64,000 nt of DNA from Pogostemon cablin (Eukaryota > Streptophyta > Magnoliopsida > Lamiales > Lamiaceae). Both the position numbers and the translations under genes were made by a program. Below, piece by piece: positions 1 through 10,905 of this stretch; within the stretch, counting starts at the first letter, position 1, and every line of letters begins with the position of its first letter. The DNA lies in assembly GCA_023678885.1 (NCBI GenBank), contig JAHCLQ010000844.1, forward strand, positions 49,397 to 113,396. Reading direction: 5' to 3'. Under the pieces are notes generated by a model. It saw only the letters and a list, made by a program, of their open reading frames with translations. It was not told the DNA's origin and did no database searches.

Positions 1-1376
1 ATCAGTGAAAAATAGGGCAACGGAGGCTGAGCACACTGACAGAGAAATTCGACCAGCAGTATAAGATTTCGATCGAATTTTCTACAAAATTACAGAAAAA
101 TTCGACGTTCCTCACAAAAATTCGGTCGAATTTTTATGAAAATAGCCACCTGTCCAGAAAATCAGTTTTAGTTCCCATTTTGGCTGCTTTTTCTCCAAGT
201 TTGGATTGGAGAATCAACCCTAGCCTCTATTTTCGTGAAACACACACTCTACACCATTTCCTACATACACTACCATCTCCACCCAAATTTCACTCCATTT
301 TCTCCACCATTTTCACATTATCACCATTCAATCTTCTTGTTTTTCACTCACTCATCACATATTTAAAGGGATGAGAGGCATTTGGAGGGAGGAGAGCATC
401 TTGAAGGAATAAATTCAACCCAACTCAAGAAGGGAAGATATTTTGACTTTAATTTGTAATTTCTTTGTTTTATTTGCAACAATGAATTTGTGTAAGCATT
501 TTGGGGATGTTTTCATGATGTTTGTTATTGGCTAGACCTCTTGTCAGGCTAGCCACCTGATGGATTAGGGATCTATGGATTTGTTGAATTTTAGATGGTT
601 TAATTGATGTGATTTTTGGAATTTCTTACTTGATCTTTGATTTTCTTGATTTGTATTGTAATATGTGTGGTTGAATTATCTATTTGTGATATTAGGATGG
701 CCATTCCAATATTGTGATTAGGGTTTTGATTGAATCATGTTATAATATGGATTTTATTTGTTAGTGTGTGAAGTATGTGGTCATATCTTTATATGCTTAG
801 AACATTCATGTGAGAATATTTAATTGGTTCATCATATTTGATTTATTAATGAGTGAGGAGACTAATCTTGTTATCATAGTACCTTAAGGGAATTGAGAGT
901 GAGATCCAATCTTTTATGCTTGAAACTAGTATTGAGTTGAGAACCTAATCACCTTAGCCAAAGGGATTAGGGAAATATTTGTGATAGCTTCTATTCTAAT
1001 GATCATTGATATTTTATATTTAACTTTAACAAGTCCATGTTATGTCCTTGATCTTGAATGTGGTTAGTCTTACTTCACTTTAGATTGATCTACATCCATT
1101 TCATTTTCATTTTGTTTACTTGACACTTTATTTGATCATCTTTAGTTGTTAATTATTTTTATTTGCTACTTGCTTAGATAATTTGTGGTTAATTTGCTCT
1201 TTTCAATTTTCAAAACACAAAATCCGATTACACCTATAAACTATGATTGAAAATAAACACGGATACACTCTTGATTTAAATATCCTTTTGTTCGATATTT
1301 AAACTTGGTCACTCACTACAAACGATAAGGTATGCTTACCTTGATCAATTTTAAATCAAAATTGAGTCTAAGTTCA
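1..1376 (+). repeat. LTR of degenerate Gypsy relic D (left end outside window)
   Basis: This is a U3-R-U5 sequence ending in TTCA directly before a tRNA-Asp-type primer site at 1377. Positions 1-389 occur once in the window and look like U3: AT-rich, with several TTCGACC/GGTCGAA-like motifs and a TATA-like box near 360. From 390 onward the sequence recurs at 2543, 4700 and 6857, so 390-1376 is read as R-U5. The left LTR boundary is not visible. The assignment rests on the primer site and on repetition rather than on a complete LTR pair. Confidence 0.75.
356..370 (+). promoter_or_regulatory. TATA-like box of relic D LTR
   Basis: TATTTAAA at 360-367 lies about 25-30 bases before position 390, where the repeated block begins. 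That spacing fits a plant TATA box with transcription starting at or near the repeat boundary. No experimental start is known. Confidence 0.55.
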
Positions 1377-1391
1377 TGGCGCCGTTGCGAC
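1377..1391 (+). other. Primer binding site, tRNA-Asp type
   Basis: TGGCGCCGTTGCGAC follows the LTR end directly. The first 12 bases complement the 3' end of plant tRNA-Asp(GUC); the rest diverges. Equivalent sites lie at 3531 and 5688 in the other blocks. Confidence 0.75.
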
Positions 1392-1523
1392 AGGAGAGAT
1401 TAAATCTTGGGAGTAACAAGTTTGTGTTTAATTAGCTTTACTAGGAGTACTTTTACTTGCTTTCTTTTTATTTGCTTTTATTTTGTTTGTTTTGTGATAT
1501 AACTTGGTAAATATTGTAGGTGT

Positions 1524-2542
1524 ATGCACATTCGTTCAAGGTCTCAATCTATCGAGCCTTTGAATTTAGAGTTAGAGACTACCTTAAGAAGAAGGAGAGA
1601 GTTGCTATATCCAATGGAGGAAGAAATGGATCACGGATTGGAAGAAGCTAATGGCAATGGGGTTAATGATGAGGGGAATGGACAATATTTTCAGCATGGT
1701 GTGGAAAATGCACTTGGTGTTCAAAGTAATCCGAAGCTTATGCAACAAGCAAATTTCCACCAAGTACATTTGCACAATCAACAGTAGCAAGCCATTGTAC
1801 AACAATTGCTAGTACAACAAGAAGCTAGAAATAATCCACAAGTTCCTCCGGTATTACAATAACCTCAAGTTCAAGGGTATAATGGAGTCGGCATGAATAT
1901 TAGAGATCACTCCCTACCACAAGTGGGAAATTATGCTAATGGGCCGCCATCAAATGTGAACAATTTCGAGATCAAAATGTGGTTGATTAATATGGTGCAA
2001 GTGAATCAGTTTGGGGATGCTGTAATGGAAGACCCAAATGCTCACTTATCTCAGTTCACGGAGTTAGCCAATACCATCAAGATCAACGGAGTGAGTGAGG
2101 ATACTATCAAGATGAAGCTCTTTTCCTTCTCATTAAGGGATCGAGCTAAGGCTTGGTATAATACTATACCTCCGTGATCTTGCACTACATGGAGAGAGTT
2201 AGCTCAGAGGTTCTTGAACAAGTTCTTTCCACCATAAAAAATGTTGCATCTGAAGGGCATAATCATACCGTTCAGGAAATTACCTCTTGAAACCTTTAGC
2301 AAGGCATGGGATCGCTTTAAGGAGATGCTTCGAATCTGTACACAACATGGGTTCCCCTTAGATCAGCAAGTAGGATTTTTCTATGCCAAATTTAATGAAG
2401 GTTCAAGGATAATTGTTGATGCTTCATCGGGAGGATCTGTATTAGGGCAAACACCGGAGAGGCTATAGCTATTTGTGAAGAAATTGCTTTGAACTCAGGA
2501 CAGTGGCCTTTGGATCGTTCTGCAGGGATGTGTGAGATGGAA
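1524..2542 (+). pseudogene. Truncated Gypsy gag, block 1
   Basis: The gag relic starts at an ATG after TTGTAG/GTGT, a context shared with the gag starts of the other blocks. The N-terminus is a charged, Arg-rich stretch (MHIRSRSQSIEP). It is followed by a Gln-rich segment and the retrotransposon gag core: a region reading LSQFTELANTIKINGVSED, then FSLRDRAKAWYN, then WDRFKEMLR...CTQHGFPLDQQV. In-frame stops break it near 1786, 1861, 2175 and 2466. It ends at an Asp-Arg-Ser-Ala-Gly-Met segment joined to the next R-U5 block. The same core in element C continues for several hundred residues, so this copy has lost the gag C-terminus, protease and all of pol. Confidence 0.85.
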
Positions 2543-3530
2543 AGGAGAGCATCTTGAAGGAAGAAATTCAATCCAACTCAAGAATGAAAGATATTTTTAC
2601 TTTAATTTGTAATTTCTTTGTTTTATTTGCAACAATGAATTTGTGTAAGCATTTTGAGGATGTTTTCATGATGTTTGTTGTTGGTTAGACCTCTTGTGAG
2701 GCTAGCCACTTGATGGATTAGGGATCTATGAATTTGTTGAATTTTAGTTGGTTTAATTGATGTGATTTTAGGAATTTCTTACTTGATCTTTGATTTGCAT
2801 GATTTGTATTGTAATATGTGTGGTTGAATTCTCTATTTGTGATATTAGGATGGCCATTCCAACATTGTGATTAGAGTTTTGATTGAAACATGCTATAATA
2901 TGGATTTTGTTTGTTATTGTGTGAAGTATGTGGTCATATCTTTATATGCTTAGGACATTCATGTGAGAACATTTAATTAGTTTATCATATTTGATTGATT
3001 AATTGAGTGAGGTGACTAATCTTTTTATCATAGTATCTTAAGGGAATTGAGAGTGAGATCCAATCTTTTGTACTTGAAACTTGTATTGGGTTGAGAACCT
3101 AATAACCTTAGCCAAAGGGATTAGGGGAATATTTATGATTGCTTCTATTCTAATGATCATTGATATTTACCATTTAACTTTAACAAGTCCATGTTGTGTC
3201 CTTGATCTTGAATGTGGTTAGTCTTACTTCACTTTAGATTGATCTACATCCATTTCATTTTCATTTTGGTTACTTGACACTTTATTTGATCATCTTTAGT
3301 TGTTAATTGTTTTTATTTGCTACTTGCTTAGATAATTTGAGGTTAATTTGCTCTTTTAAATTTTCAAAACTCAAAATCCGATCACTCCTATAAAGTATGA
3401 TTGAAAATAATCACGGATACACTCTTTATTTAAATCTCTCTTTGTTCGATATTTAAACTTGGTCACTCACTACAAACAATAACGTACGCTTACCTTGATC
3501 AATTTTAAATCAAAATTGAGTCTAAGTTCA
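2543..3530 (+). repeat. R-U5 block 2 of relic D
   Basis: Second copy of the sequence at 390-1376, ending at the primer site TGGCGCCGTTGCG at 3531. It is joined upstream to the truncated gag of block 1 with no U3 between them. Confidence 0.85.
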
Positions 3531-3677
3531 TGGCGCCGTTGCGAATGGAGAGATTAAATCTTGAGAGTAACGAGTTTGCGTTTAATTAGCTTTACTAGAA
3601 GTACTTTTACTTGCTTTCTTGTTATTTGCTTTTATTTTGTTTGTTTTGTGTTCTAACTTGATAAATCTTGTAGGTGT

Positions 3678-4699
3678 ATGCACACTCGTTCAAGGTCTCA
3701 ATCTATCGAGCCTTTGGATTTGGAGTTAGAGGCTACTTTGCGAAGATAAAGGAGAGAGTTACTATATCCAACGGAGGAAGAAATGGATCATGGATTGGAA
3801 TAAGCTAATGGCAATGGGGTTATGAAGAGGGGAATGGACAAAATTTCCAGCGTGGTGTGAAAAATACACATGGTGTTCAAGTGAATCCGGAGCTTATGCA
3901 ACAAGCAAATTTCCACCAAGTGCATTTGCACAATCAACAGTTGCAAGCAATTATACAACCATTGCTAGTACAATAAGAGGCTAGAATTAATCCACAAGTT
4001 CCTCTGGTAGTACAACAACCTCAAGTTCAAGGGCATAATGGAGTCGGCATGAATATTAGAAATCACTTCCTACCGCAAGTGGGAAATTAAGCTATGGGGC
4101 CGCCATTAAATATCAACAATTTTGAGATCAAAACGGGGTTGATTAATATGGTGCAAGCAAATCTGTTTGGGGGTGGTGCAATGCGAGACCCAAATACTCA
4201 CTTATCCCAGTTCACGTAGTTAGCCAATACCATCAAGATCAATGGAGTGAGTGAGGATACTATAAAAATGAAGCTCTTTTCCTTCTCATTAAGGGATCGA
4301 GCTAAGGCTTTATATAATACTATACCTCCGTGATCTTGTACTAAATGGAGAGAGTTAGCTCAGAGGTTCTTGAACAATTTCTTTCCACCATAAAAAATGT
4401 TGCATCTGAAGGGCTTAATCATACAGTTCAGGCAATTGCCTCTTTAAACCTTTAGCGAGGCATGGGATCACTTTAAGGAGATGCTTCGGATGTGTCCACA
4501 TCATGGGTTCCCCTTAGATCAGCAAGTACGATTTTTCTATACTAGATTGAATGAAGGTTCAAGGATACTTGTTGATACTTCGTATGGAGGATCTGTATTG
4601 GGGCAAACACCTGAGATGGCTATAGCTATTTGTGAAGAAATTACTTTGAACTCAGGACACTGGCCTTTGGATCGTTCTGCAGGGATGTATGAGATGGAA
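3678..4699 (+). pseudogene. Truncated Gypsy gag, block 2
   Basis: Second copy of the truncated gag, starting at the ATG after TTGTAG/GTGT. It carries more damage than block 1: a stop soon after the Arg-rich N-terminus, a frameshift near 3825 and stops near 4088, 4218 and 4333. The last open part (4481-4714) keeps the HHGFPLDQQV region and the final Asp-Arg-Ser-Ala-Gly-Met segment before the junction. It cannot encode a complete protein. Confidence 0.82.
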
Positions 4700-5687
4700 A
4701 GGAGATTATCTTGAAGGAAGAAATTCAACCCAACACAAGAAGGGAAGATATTTTGACTTTAATATGTAATTTCTTTGTTTTATTTTCAACAATGAATTTG
4801 TGTAAGCATTTTGAGGATATTTTCATGATGTTTGTTGTTGACTAGACCTCTTGTGAGGCTAGCCACTTGATGGATTAGGGATCTATGGATTTGTTGAATT
4901 TTAGATGGTTTAATTGATGTGATTTTTGGAATTTCTTACTTGATCTTTGATTTGCTTGATTTGTATTGTAATATGTATGGTTGAATTCTCTACTTGTGAT
5001 ATTAGGATGGTCATTCCAATATTGTGATTAGGGTTTTGATTGAATCATGGTATAATATGGATTTTGTTTGTTAGTGTGTGAAGTATGTGGTCATATCTTT
5101 ATATGATTAGAACATTCATGTGAGAACATTTAATTGGTTTATCATATTTGATTGATTGATTGAGTGAGGAGACTAATCTTGTTATCATAGTACCTTAAGG
5201 GAATTGAGAGTGAGATCCAATCTTTTGTGCTTGAAACTTGTATTGAGTTAAGAACCTAATCACCTTAGCCAAAGGGATTAGGGGAATATTTGTGATTGCT
5301 TCTATTCTAATGATCATTGATATTTGCCATTTAACTTTAACAAGTCCATGTTGTGTCCTTGATCTTGAATGTGGTTAGTCTTACTTCACTTTAGATTGAT
5401 CTACATCCATTTCATTTTCATTTTGGTTACTTGACACTTTATTTGATCATCTTTAGTTGTTAATTGTTTTTATTTGCTACTTGCATATATAATTTGAGGC
5501 TAATTTGCTCTTTTAAATTTTTAAAACTCAAAATCCGATCACTCCTATAAAGTATGATTGAAAATAATCACGGATACACTCTTTATTTAAATCTCCCTTT
5601 GTTCGATATTTAAACTTGGTCACTTGCTACAAACGATAACGTACGCTTACCTTGATCAATTTTAAATCAAAATTGAGTCTAAGTTCA
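4700..5687 (+). repeat. R-U5 block 3 of relic D
   Basis: Third copy of the 390-1376 sequence, ending at a primer site at 5688. It shares several substitutions with block 2 (for example CTATAAAGTATGATTG), so blocks 2 and 3 are closer to each other than to block 1. Confidence 0.85.
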
Positions 5688-5834
5688 TGGCGCCGTTGTG
5701 AATGGAGAGATTAAATCTTGAGAGTAACGAGTTTGCATTTAATTAGCTTTACTAGAAGTACTTTTACTTGCTTTCTTTTTATTTGCTTTTATTTTGTTTG
5801 TTTTGTGTTCTAACTTGATAAATCTTGTAGGTGT

Positions 5835-6856
5835 ATGCACACTCGTTCAAGGACTCAATCTATCGAGCCTTTGGATTTGGAGTTAGAGGCTACTTTACGA
5901 AGATGAAGGAGAGAGTTACTATATCCAACGGAGGAAGAAATGGATCATGGATTGGAATAAGCTAATGGCAATGGGGTTATGAAGAGGGGAATGGACAAAA
6001 TTTCCAGCATGGTGTGGAAAATGCACATGGTGTTCAAGTGAATCCGGAGCTTATGCAACAAGCAAATTTCCACCAAGTGCATTTGCACAATCAACAGTTG
6101 CAAGCAATTATACAACCATTGCTAGTACAATAAGAGGCTAGAATTAATCCACAAGTTCCTCTGGTAGTACAACAACCTCAAGTTCAAGGGCATAATGGAG
6201 TTGGCATGAATATTAGAAATCACTTCCTACCGCAAGTGGAAAATTATGCTATGGGGCCGCCATTAAATATCAATAATTTTGAGATCAAAACGGGGTTGAT
6301 TAATATGGTGCAAGCGAATCTGTTTGGGGGTGGTGCAATGCGAGACCCAAATACTCACTTATCCCAGTTCACGTAGTTAGCCAATATCATCAAGATCAAC
6401 GGAGTGAGTGAGGATATTATAAAGATGAAGCTCTTTTTCTTCTCATTAAGGGATCGAGCTAAGGCTTGGTATAATACTATACCTCCGTGATCTTGTACTA
6501 AATGGAGAGAGTTAGCTCAGAGGTTCTTGAACAATTTCTTTCCACCATAAAAAATGTTGCATCTGAAGGGCTTAATCATACAGTTCAGGCAATTGCCTCT
6601 TGAAACCTTTAGCGAGGCATGGGATCACTTTAAGGAGATGCTTCGGATGTGTCCACATCATGGGTTCCCCTTAGATCAGCAAGTACGATTTTTCTATACT
6701 AGATTGAATGAAGGTTCAAGGATACTTGTTGATACTTCGTATGGAGGATCTGTATTGGGGCAAACACCTGAGATGGCTGTAGCTATTTGTGAAGAAATTG
6801 CTTTGAACTCAGGACAATGGCCTTTGGATCGTTCTGCAGGGATGTATGAGATGGAA
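5835..6856 (+). pseudogene. Truncated Gypsy gag, block 3
   Basis: Third copy of the truncated gag. It shares with block 2 the frameshift after the Arg-rich start, the stop after GCTAGTACAA and the stop before the gag core, so these lesions predate the last duplication. The distal part (6554-6871) is open and spans the gag core end through the junction with block 4. Confidence 0.82.
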
Positions 6857-7843
6857 AGGAGATCATCTTGAAGGAAGAAATTCAACCCAACACAAGAAGG
6901 GAAGATATTTTGACTTTAATATGTAATTTCTTTGTTTTATTTGCAACAATGAATTTGTGTAAGCATTTTGAGGATGTTTTCATGATGTTTGTTGTTGGCT
7001 AGACCTCTTGTGAGGCTAGCCACTTGATGGATTAGGTATCTATGGATTTGTTGAATTTTAGATGGTTTAATTGATGTGATTTTTGGAATTTCTTACTTGA
7101 TTTTTGATTTGCTTGATTGTATTGTAATATGTGTGGTTGAATTCTCGACTTGTGATAGAAGGATGACAATTCCAATATTGTAATTAGGGTTTTGACTGAA
7201 TCATGTCATAATTTGAATTTTGTTTGTTAGTGTGTGAAGTATGTGGTAATATCTTTATATGCTTAGAACATTCATGTGAGAACATTTCATTGGTTTATCA
7301 TATTTGATTCATTAATTGAGTGAGGAGACTAATCTTGTTATCATAGTACATTAAGGGAATTGAGAGTGAGATCCAATCTTTTGTGCTTGAAACTTGTATT
7401 GAGTTAAGAACCTAATCACCTTAGCCAAAGGGATTAGGGGAATATTTGTGATTGCTTATATTCCAATGATCATTGATATTTGCCATTTAATTTTAACAAG
7501 TCCATGTTGTGTCCTTGATCTTGAATGTGGTTAGTCTTACTTCACTTTAGATTGATCTACATCCATTTCATTTCCATTTTGGTTACTATACACTTTATTT
7601 TATCATCTTTAGTTGTTAATTATTTTTATTTGCTACTTGCTTAGATAATTTGTGGTTAGTTTGCTTTTTTTAATTTTCAAAACTCAAAATCCGATCACTC
7701 CTATAAAGTATGATTGAAAACAAATACGGATACACTCTTGATTTAAATCTCCCTTTGTTTGATATTTATATTTGGTCACTCACTACAAACGATAAGGTAC
7801 GCTTACCTTGATCAATTTTAAATCTAAATTAAGTCTAAGTTCA
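6857..7843 (+). repeat. Terminal R-U5 block 4 of relic D
   Basis: Fourth copy of the R-U5 sequence. It ends at AAGTTCA exactly where the LTR ends in the other blocks, then changes to unrelated sequence (TCTGCACTGAC...). It is therefore a genuine LTR 3' terminus, although it lacks U3. Confidence 0.85.
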
Positions 7844-7949
7844 TCTGCACTGACTAAGATCTCTCCACCACTCGCCAGTCCTCATCATCTGTGCTATGGT
7901 TTCCACACCACCCGCAGTCTTCCCTTCCACAGCCACCCCTCCGACCACG
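7844..7949. other. Unassigned flanking DNA left of element A
   Basis: A GC-richer stretch of 106 bases, unlike the repeats around it, ending in CCACG, the left target duplication of element A. A Pro/Thr/Ser-rich frame opens at 7896 and is open up to the insertion point. It is too short to call a gene. Confidence 0.5.
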
Positions 7950-8202
7950 TGATGAGTGATATTTTTACCTAGATTTTAGTGTCTTTTTATGTGTATTTTC
8001 ATATATTTTTATCCGTATTTATGTGCTATTTGGTTGTGTTTTGTGCTTTTATGGAGATGTAAGTGAATGAGCTTAAACGTATGATTTTCAGGTAAAAATA
8101 GATCCTAGACGCGAAAAGGAAGACGTAGGAAAAAACAGATAATTCGGAATTGAAACAAGGGAGAAATAGCCGAAACAAAATTATAAAAATAAGGGTTGCA
8201 CC

Positions 8203-8362
8203 AACACGGTCAGCCGTGTTGCAGCACACGAGTCATGTTGCAGCACACGAGCCGTGTTGCGCAACACGGCCCTATAAGCCTTGGCGATTTTCCGACATCA
8301 AAAAGACCTACATGGCCATCCTGTGGCCATATTGCAGCACGCGAGCCGTGTTGCTGCAGGAT
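8203..8362 (+). repeat. CpG-rich U3 module of element A, 5' LTR
   Basis: Repeated motifs of the types ACACGGCC, CACGAGCCGTGTTGC and CACGAGTC(A/G)TGTTGC, in a part of the LTR much richer in CpG than its surroundings. It lies about 40-200 bases upstream of the TATA box. The same module occurs in the other A/C LTRs and inside element C. Confidence 0.75.
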
Positions 8363-8401
8363 CAAAAAAATATCAGAACCCTTCTAGAAGCTTCCTAAGG
8401 G

Positions 8402-8411
8402 GTATAAATAC
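8402..8411 (+). promoter_or_regulatory. TATA box of element A 5' LTR
   Basis: TATAAATA at 8403-8410. It is conserved in the 3' LTR (13436-13443) and in both LTRs of element C at the same place relative to the GC-rich module. Confidence 0.7.
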
Positions 8412-9547
8412 TCAATACTTCAATATTTGATCAGAATTTTCGAAGGGTTTCACTCCTACACCTAGATCAACACCATTTCCTTCATTTTAGTCCAACATCT
8501 TCATCCATTCTTCATCCATCCATCCACACTTGATCTCCTCCATCAAATCCACATCCAAGTGATCAAGGAAGCAAGGGAGAGTGAAGATTGCAAGAAGAAG
8601 AAGGAGATCTCCATTGAAGACCTTCAAAGGGGAAATCTAATTATAATTTTTGTGAACTTCTTTATAGTTTGATCATGGAATTTGTAGATTCAATTGTCTA
8701 TGTTGTTTTCTCTAAGACTATGATAGGCTAATCTCCTTTGTGAGATTAGCTCCATGATTGGTGTTGGATAATTTAGTTTTTATGCAAGTTGATTTTAATC
8801 TTGAATGGGCTTTGTGTATTTCTATCATTGAATGTTGATTGCTTGATGTATATGATGATATGTGTAATTAATTGTCATGGGCATGTGATTAGATTGAGAA
8901 ATCAATTATGTGTTTAGGATAGTTCATTGAATCATTTCATCATACACTTCATGTGCATTAATTTAGAATGAGATAGATATATCCTTCTTGATTTAGAACC
9001 CTTTGATAGAACATTTGATTAGCTTAATCGAGAGATTAGATGATTAGGTGAGGAGACCAAAACCATTAGTGAATTCATAGTACCTTAAAAGGGAATATTG
9101 CCTATGATTTAGTACCTCATTAGGGAACTCGTAGAGTAATTAGTACCTAGTGGGAGGTGTTTGCTTTGGTCACGATCATATGTGCTTTTGGGAGTCTTAT
9201 TGAAGGCCTACATCCTATCCATCTCGAGAGAGAGTTTAGGTGGAATTAGTGATCGCTCCTATGCCATGTCTATGAGAAATTAGAATTAATTGCATAATTA
9301 CTTTGTTATCTATGCCATGATTATTGCTAATCTCATCCTTGCATCATTTGGAACCCATCATTTATCTTTGCTTTTATCTTATTTTTTGCATTAGTTTTAG
9401 TGCGTTAATTTGCACGCTTATCCTCTATTCCATTCCGTCGTCCTTATAAAATCACGATAACTAAGATCGCTTAAACTCTAGCACCTTCCTCCCTGTGGTT
9501 CGATAAATTCTTTAATTGGTCATCCCAACTATTAAAGACCAATCAAA

Positions 9548-9565
9548 TGGCACCGTTGCCCGGGA
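9548..9565 (+). other. Degenerate tRNA-Asp primer site of element A
   Basis: TGGCACCGTTGCCCGGGA lies two bases after the LTR and differs slightly from the canonical TGGCGCCGTTGCCGGGGA complement of tRNA-Asp. Confidence 0.8.
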
Positions 9566-9689
9566 GGTAACGGTTGCTAGTGGTTTGACGAATGATTGTT
9601 TAGAGTGGTCTTAATAAGGACATTTATTTTTATTTTTGCATCTTATATTTGTTTTAGAGAATTTTGTTCAAATTTTTCTTTCTCTTGTA

Positions 9690-10740
9690 GGTGCATACCT
9701 TGAGAAGGAAGAAGAAGGTGAACAAGCCCAAAAATATGAGCTCCATGGATAACCTTCTTGATTTGGTGAATAGGAGAGATCATTCCGCTATGAACACACA
9801 AGGAAATTTTCAAGGATTTCAAATGCCAAATTTTGGGCCTAATTCGCAATCGTATTCGGAGTACTAGTTCCTAATATGCAATTCTGACAAGGTTATGAAG
9901 ATTTTGGAGTCCCTCATCAAATGCATCAACAAGTATACCCTCAAGGTGTGGAAGATGTTTTTCAAAAAAAAATTTTAGACATCAAGAAGGAAATCAACCA
10001 CACCTATGGGTAAATTTTCAAGACTCCAACACCTCTTATTCCATCCAAAGTGACCACAAAGAAAGGCTTAGAGAAGAGCTATTTGAAAAGATGATAGCAC
10101 GCATTGAAGATGATAGGAAGTCTAATGAAGCATGGATGGATCGAATCGGAAATTGGTGTGATATGGTGACAAGTGCAATCGTAGCATTCGGTCCTAGGAT
10201 GAACTCAATTGAGCACCAAGTAACTCAAGTTATGTCCACCGTGGAAAGACTTCAAGAAGAAAATAATAGCCTTCTACTTCCAGAACAAAGAGTGAATGCA
10301 TGGTCATTAAGGAGAGGAAAGAGGATATTTTGGGGGTTGATGAGGTTATAAAGGAAAAGAGAGAAAGGGTGCCTAAGTGGGTGAAAGCTAAAGAGATGAA
10401 GGAAGAGTTGAAGGGGGAATTCGATAGATTTGTCGAGTCTCTTGAAGAGATGGTAGAGAAAGTCAAGATTCGAAACCAAGAAGAGATTCATGCCCTTATG
10501 GAAGAAAAGAAGCCTCCGGAAACTAAGATCATGGATTCTACTCCCCACAAGCCTAAACCTTCTCATTCTATTGAAATTTCAAATTCTCTTAAGAACTTCC
10601 ATGATTTTATTGATAAAAATTTATTTGATGATTGTAGGAAAAAGGTTGCAAGAGGGCAACAACACTTGTCAATGCCCGAATTCTTATCGGGGGATGTGAT
10701 TGAAGTTCAAAATGCATATAAAGCCCCATGGAAAAAGTAA
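9690..10740 (+). pseudogene. Gag-derived coding remnant of element A
   Basis: The remnant starts after TCTCTTGTAG/GTGCATAC, which corresponds to the gag start in sister elements, although the ATG is lost. It opens with a Lys/Arg-rich stretch, then a Phe/Gln/Asn-rich part ending in a stop near 9868. After frameshifts there is a helical, probably coiled-coil part (10091-10351). A highly charged Lys/Glu-rich segment (10300-10740) resembles in composition the linker before the protease of element C. The conserved gag core and the protease motif are not recognisable. Nothing here would make a functional capsid protein. Confidence 0.6.
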
Positions 10741-10905
10741 AACAAGTGGAAAGGGCCATTCCTTGTGAAGAATGCCTTCGGAGAACAATTGCTTGAGCTA
10801 TTTAACAAGAAGGGAAGCATTCTTGTGGTTGAACGGGAGAGCACAAGGCGCTAGTTCAAGAAGAAACCTATGATAGTGCCTAAGGACTATTCAAGACCAC
10901 CGTGA
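10735..10905 (+). pseudogene. Integrase C-terminal remnant of element A
   Basis: A short frame reading KWKGPFLVKNAFG, then a segment with a Lys-Lys-Gly-Ser turn and a final basic stretch, resembles the C-terminal chromatin/DNA-binding end of Gypsy integrases (the equivalent in B1 reads GPFIIHRACGG). It directly follows the charged gag-derived segment, so protease, RT, RNase H and integrase core were removed by one or more internal deletions. Confidence 0.55.

Larger units (their letters stand above)
390..7843 (+). repeat. Head-to-tail array of a 2.16-kb R-U5/PBS/gag block
   Basis: Blocks start at 390, 2543, 4700 and 6857, each at AGGAGA followed by (G)CATCTTGAAGG or a close variant, giving periods of 2153, 2157 and 2157 bases. 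Each full block holds R-U5, a primer site at its end, a leader and the first part of gag. The fourth block holds only R-U5 and stops exactly at the LTR end (TTCA, 7843), followed by unrelated DNA. Gag is cut at the same codon each time and joined to the presumed transcript start. The blocks are closely similar with scattered substitutions. Confidence 0.88.
7950..9545 (+). repeat. 5' LTR of element A
   Basis: 1596 bases from TGATGAG to AATCA, matched by the interrupted copy at 12999-16175. It contains a GC-rich module (8203-8362), a TATA box (8403) and a U5 ending in the conserved CCCTGTGGTTCGATAAATTC stretch, also present in the C-type LTRs. Confidence 0.92.
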
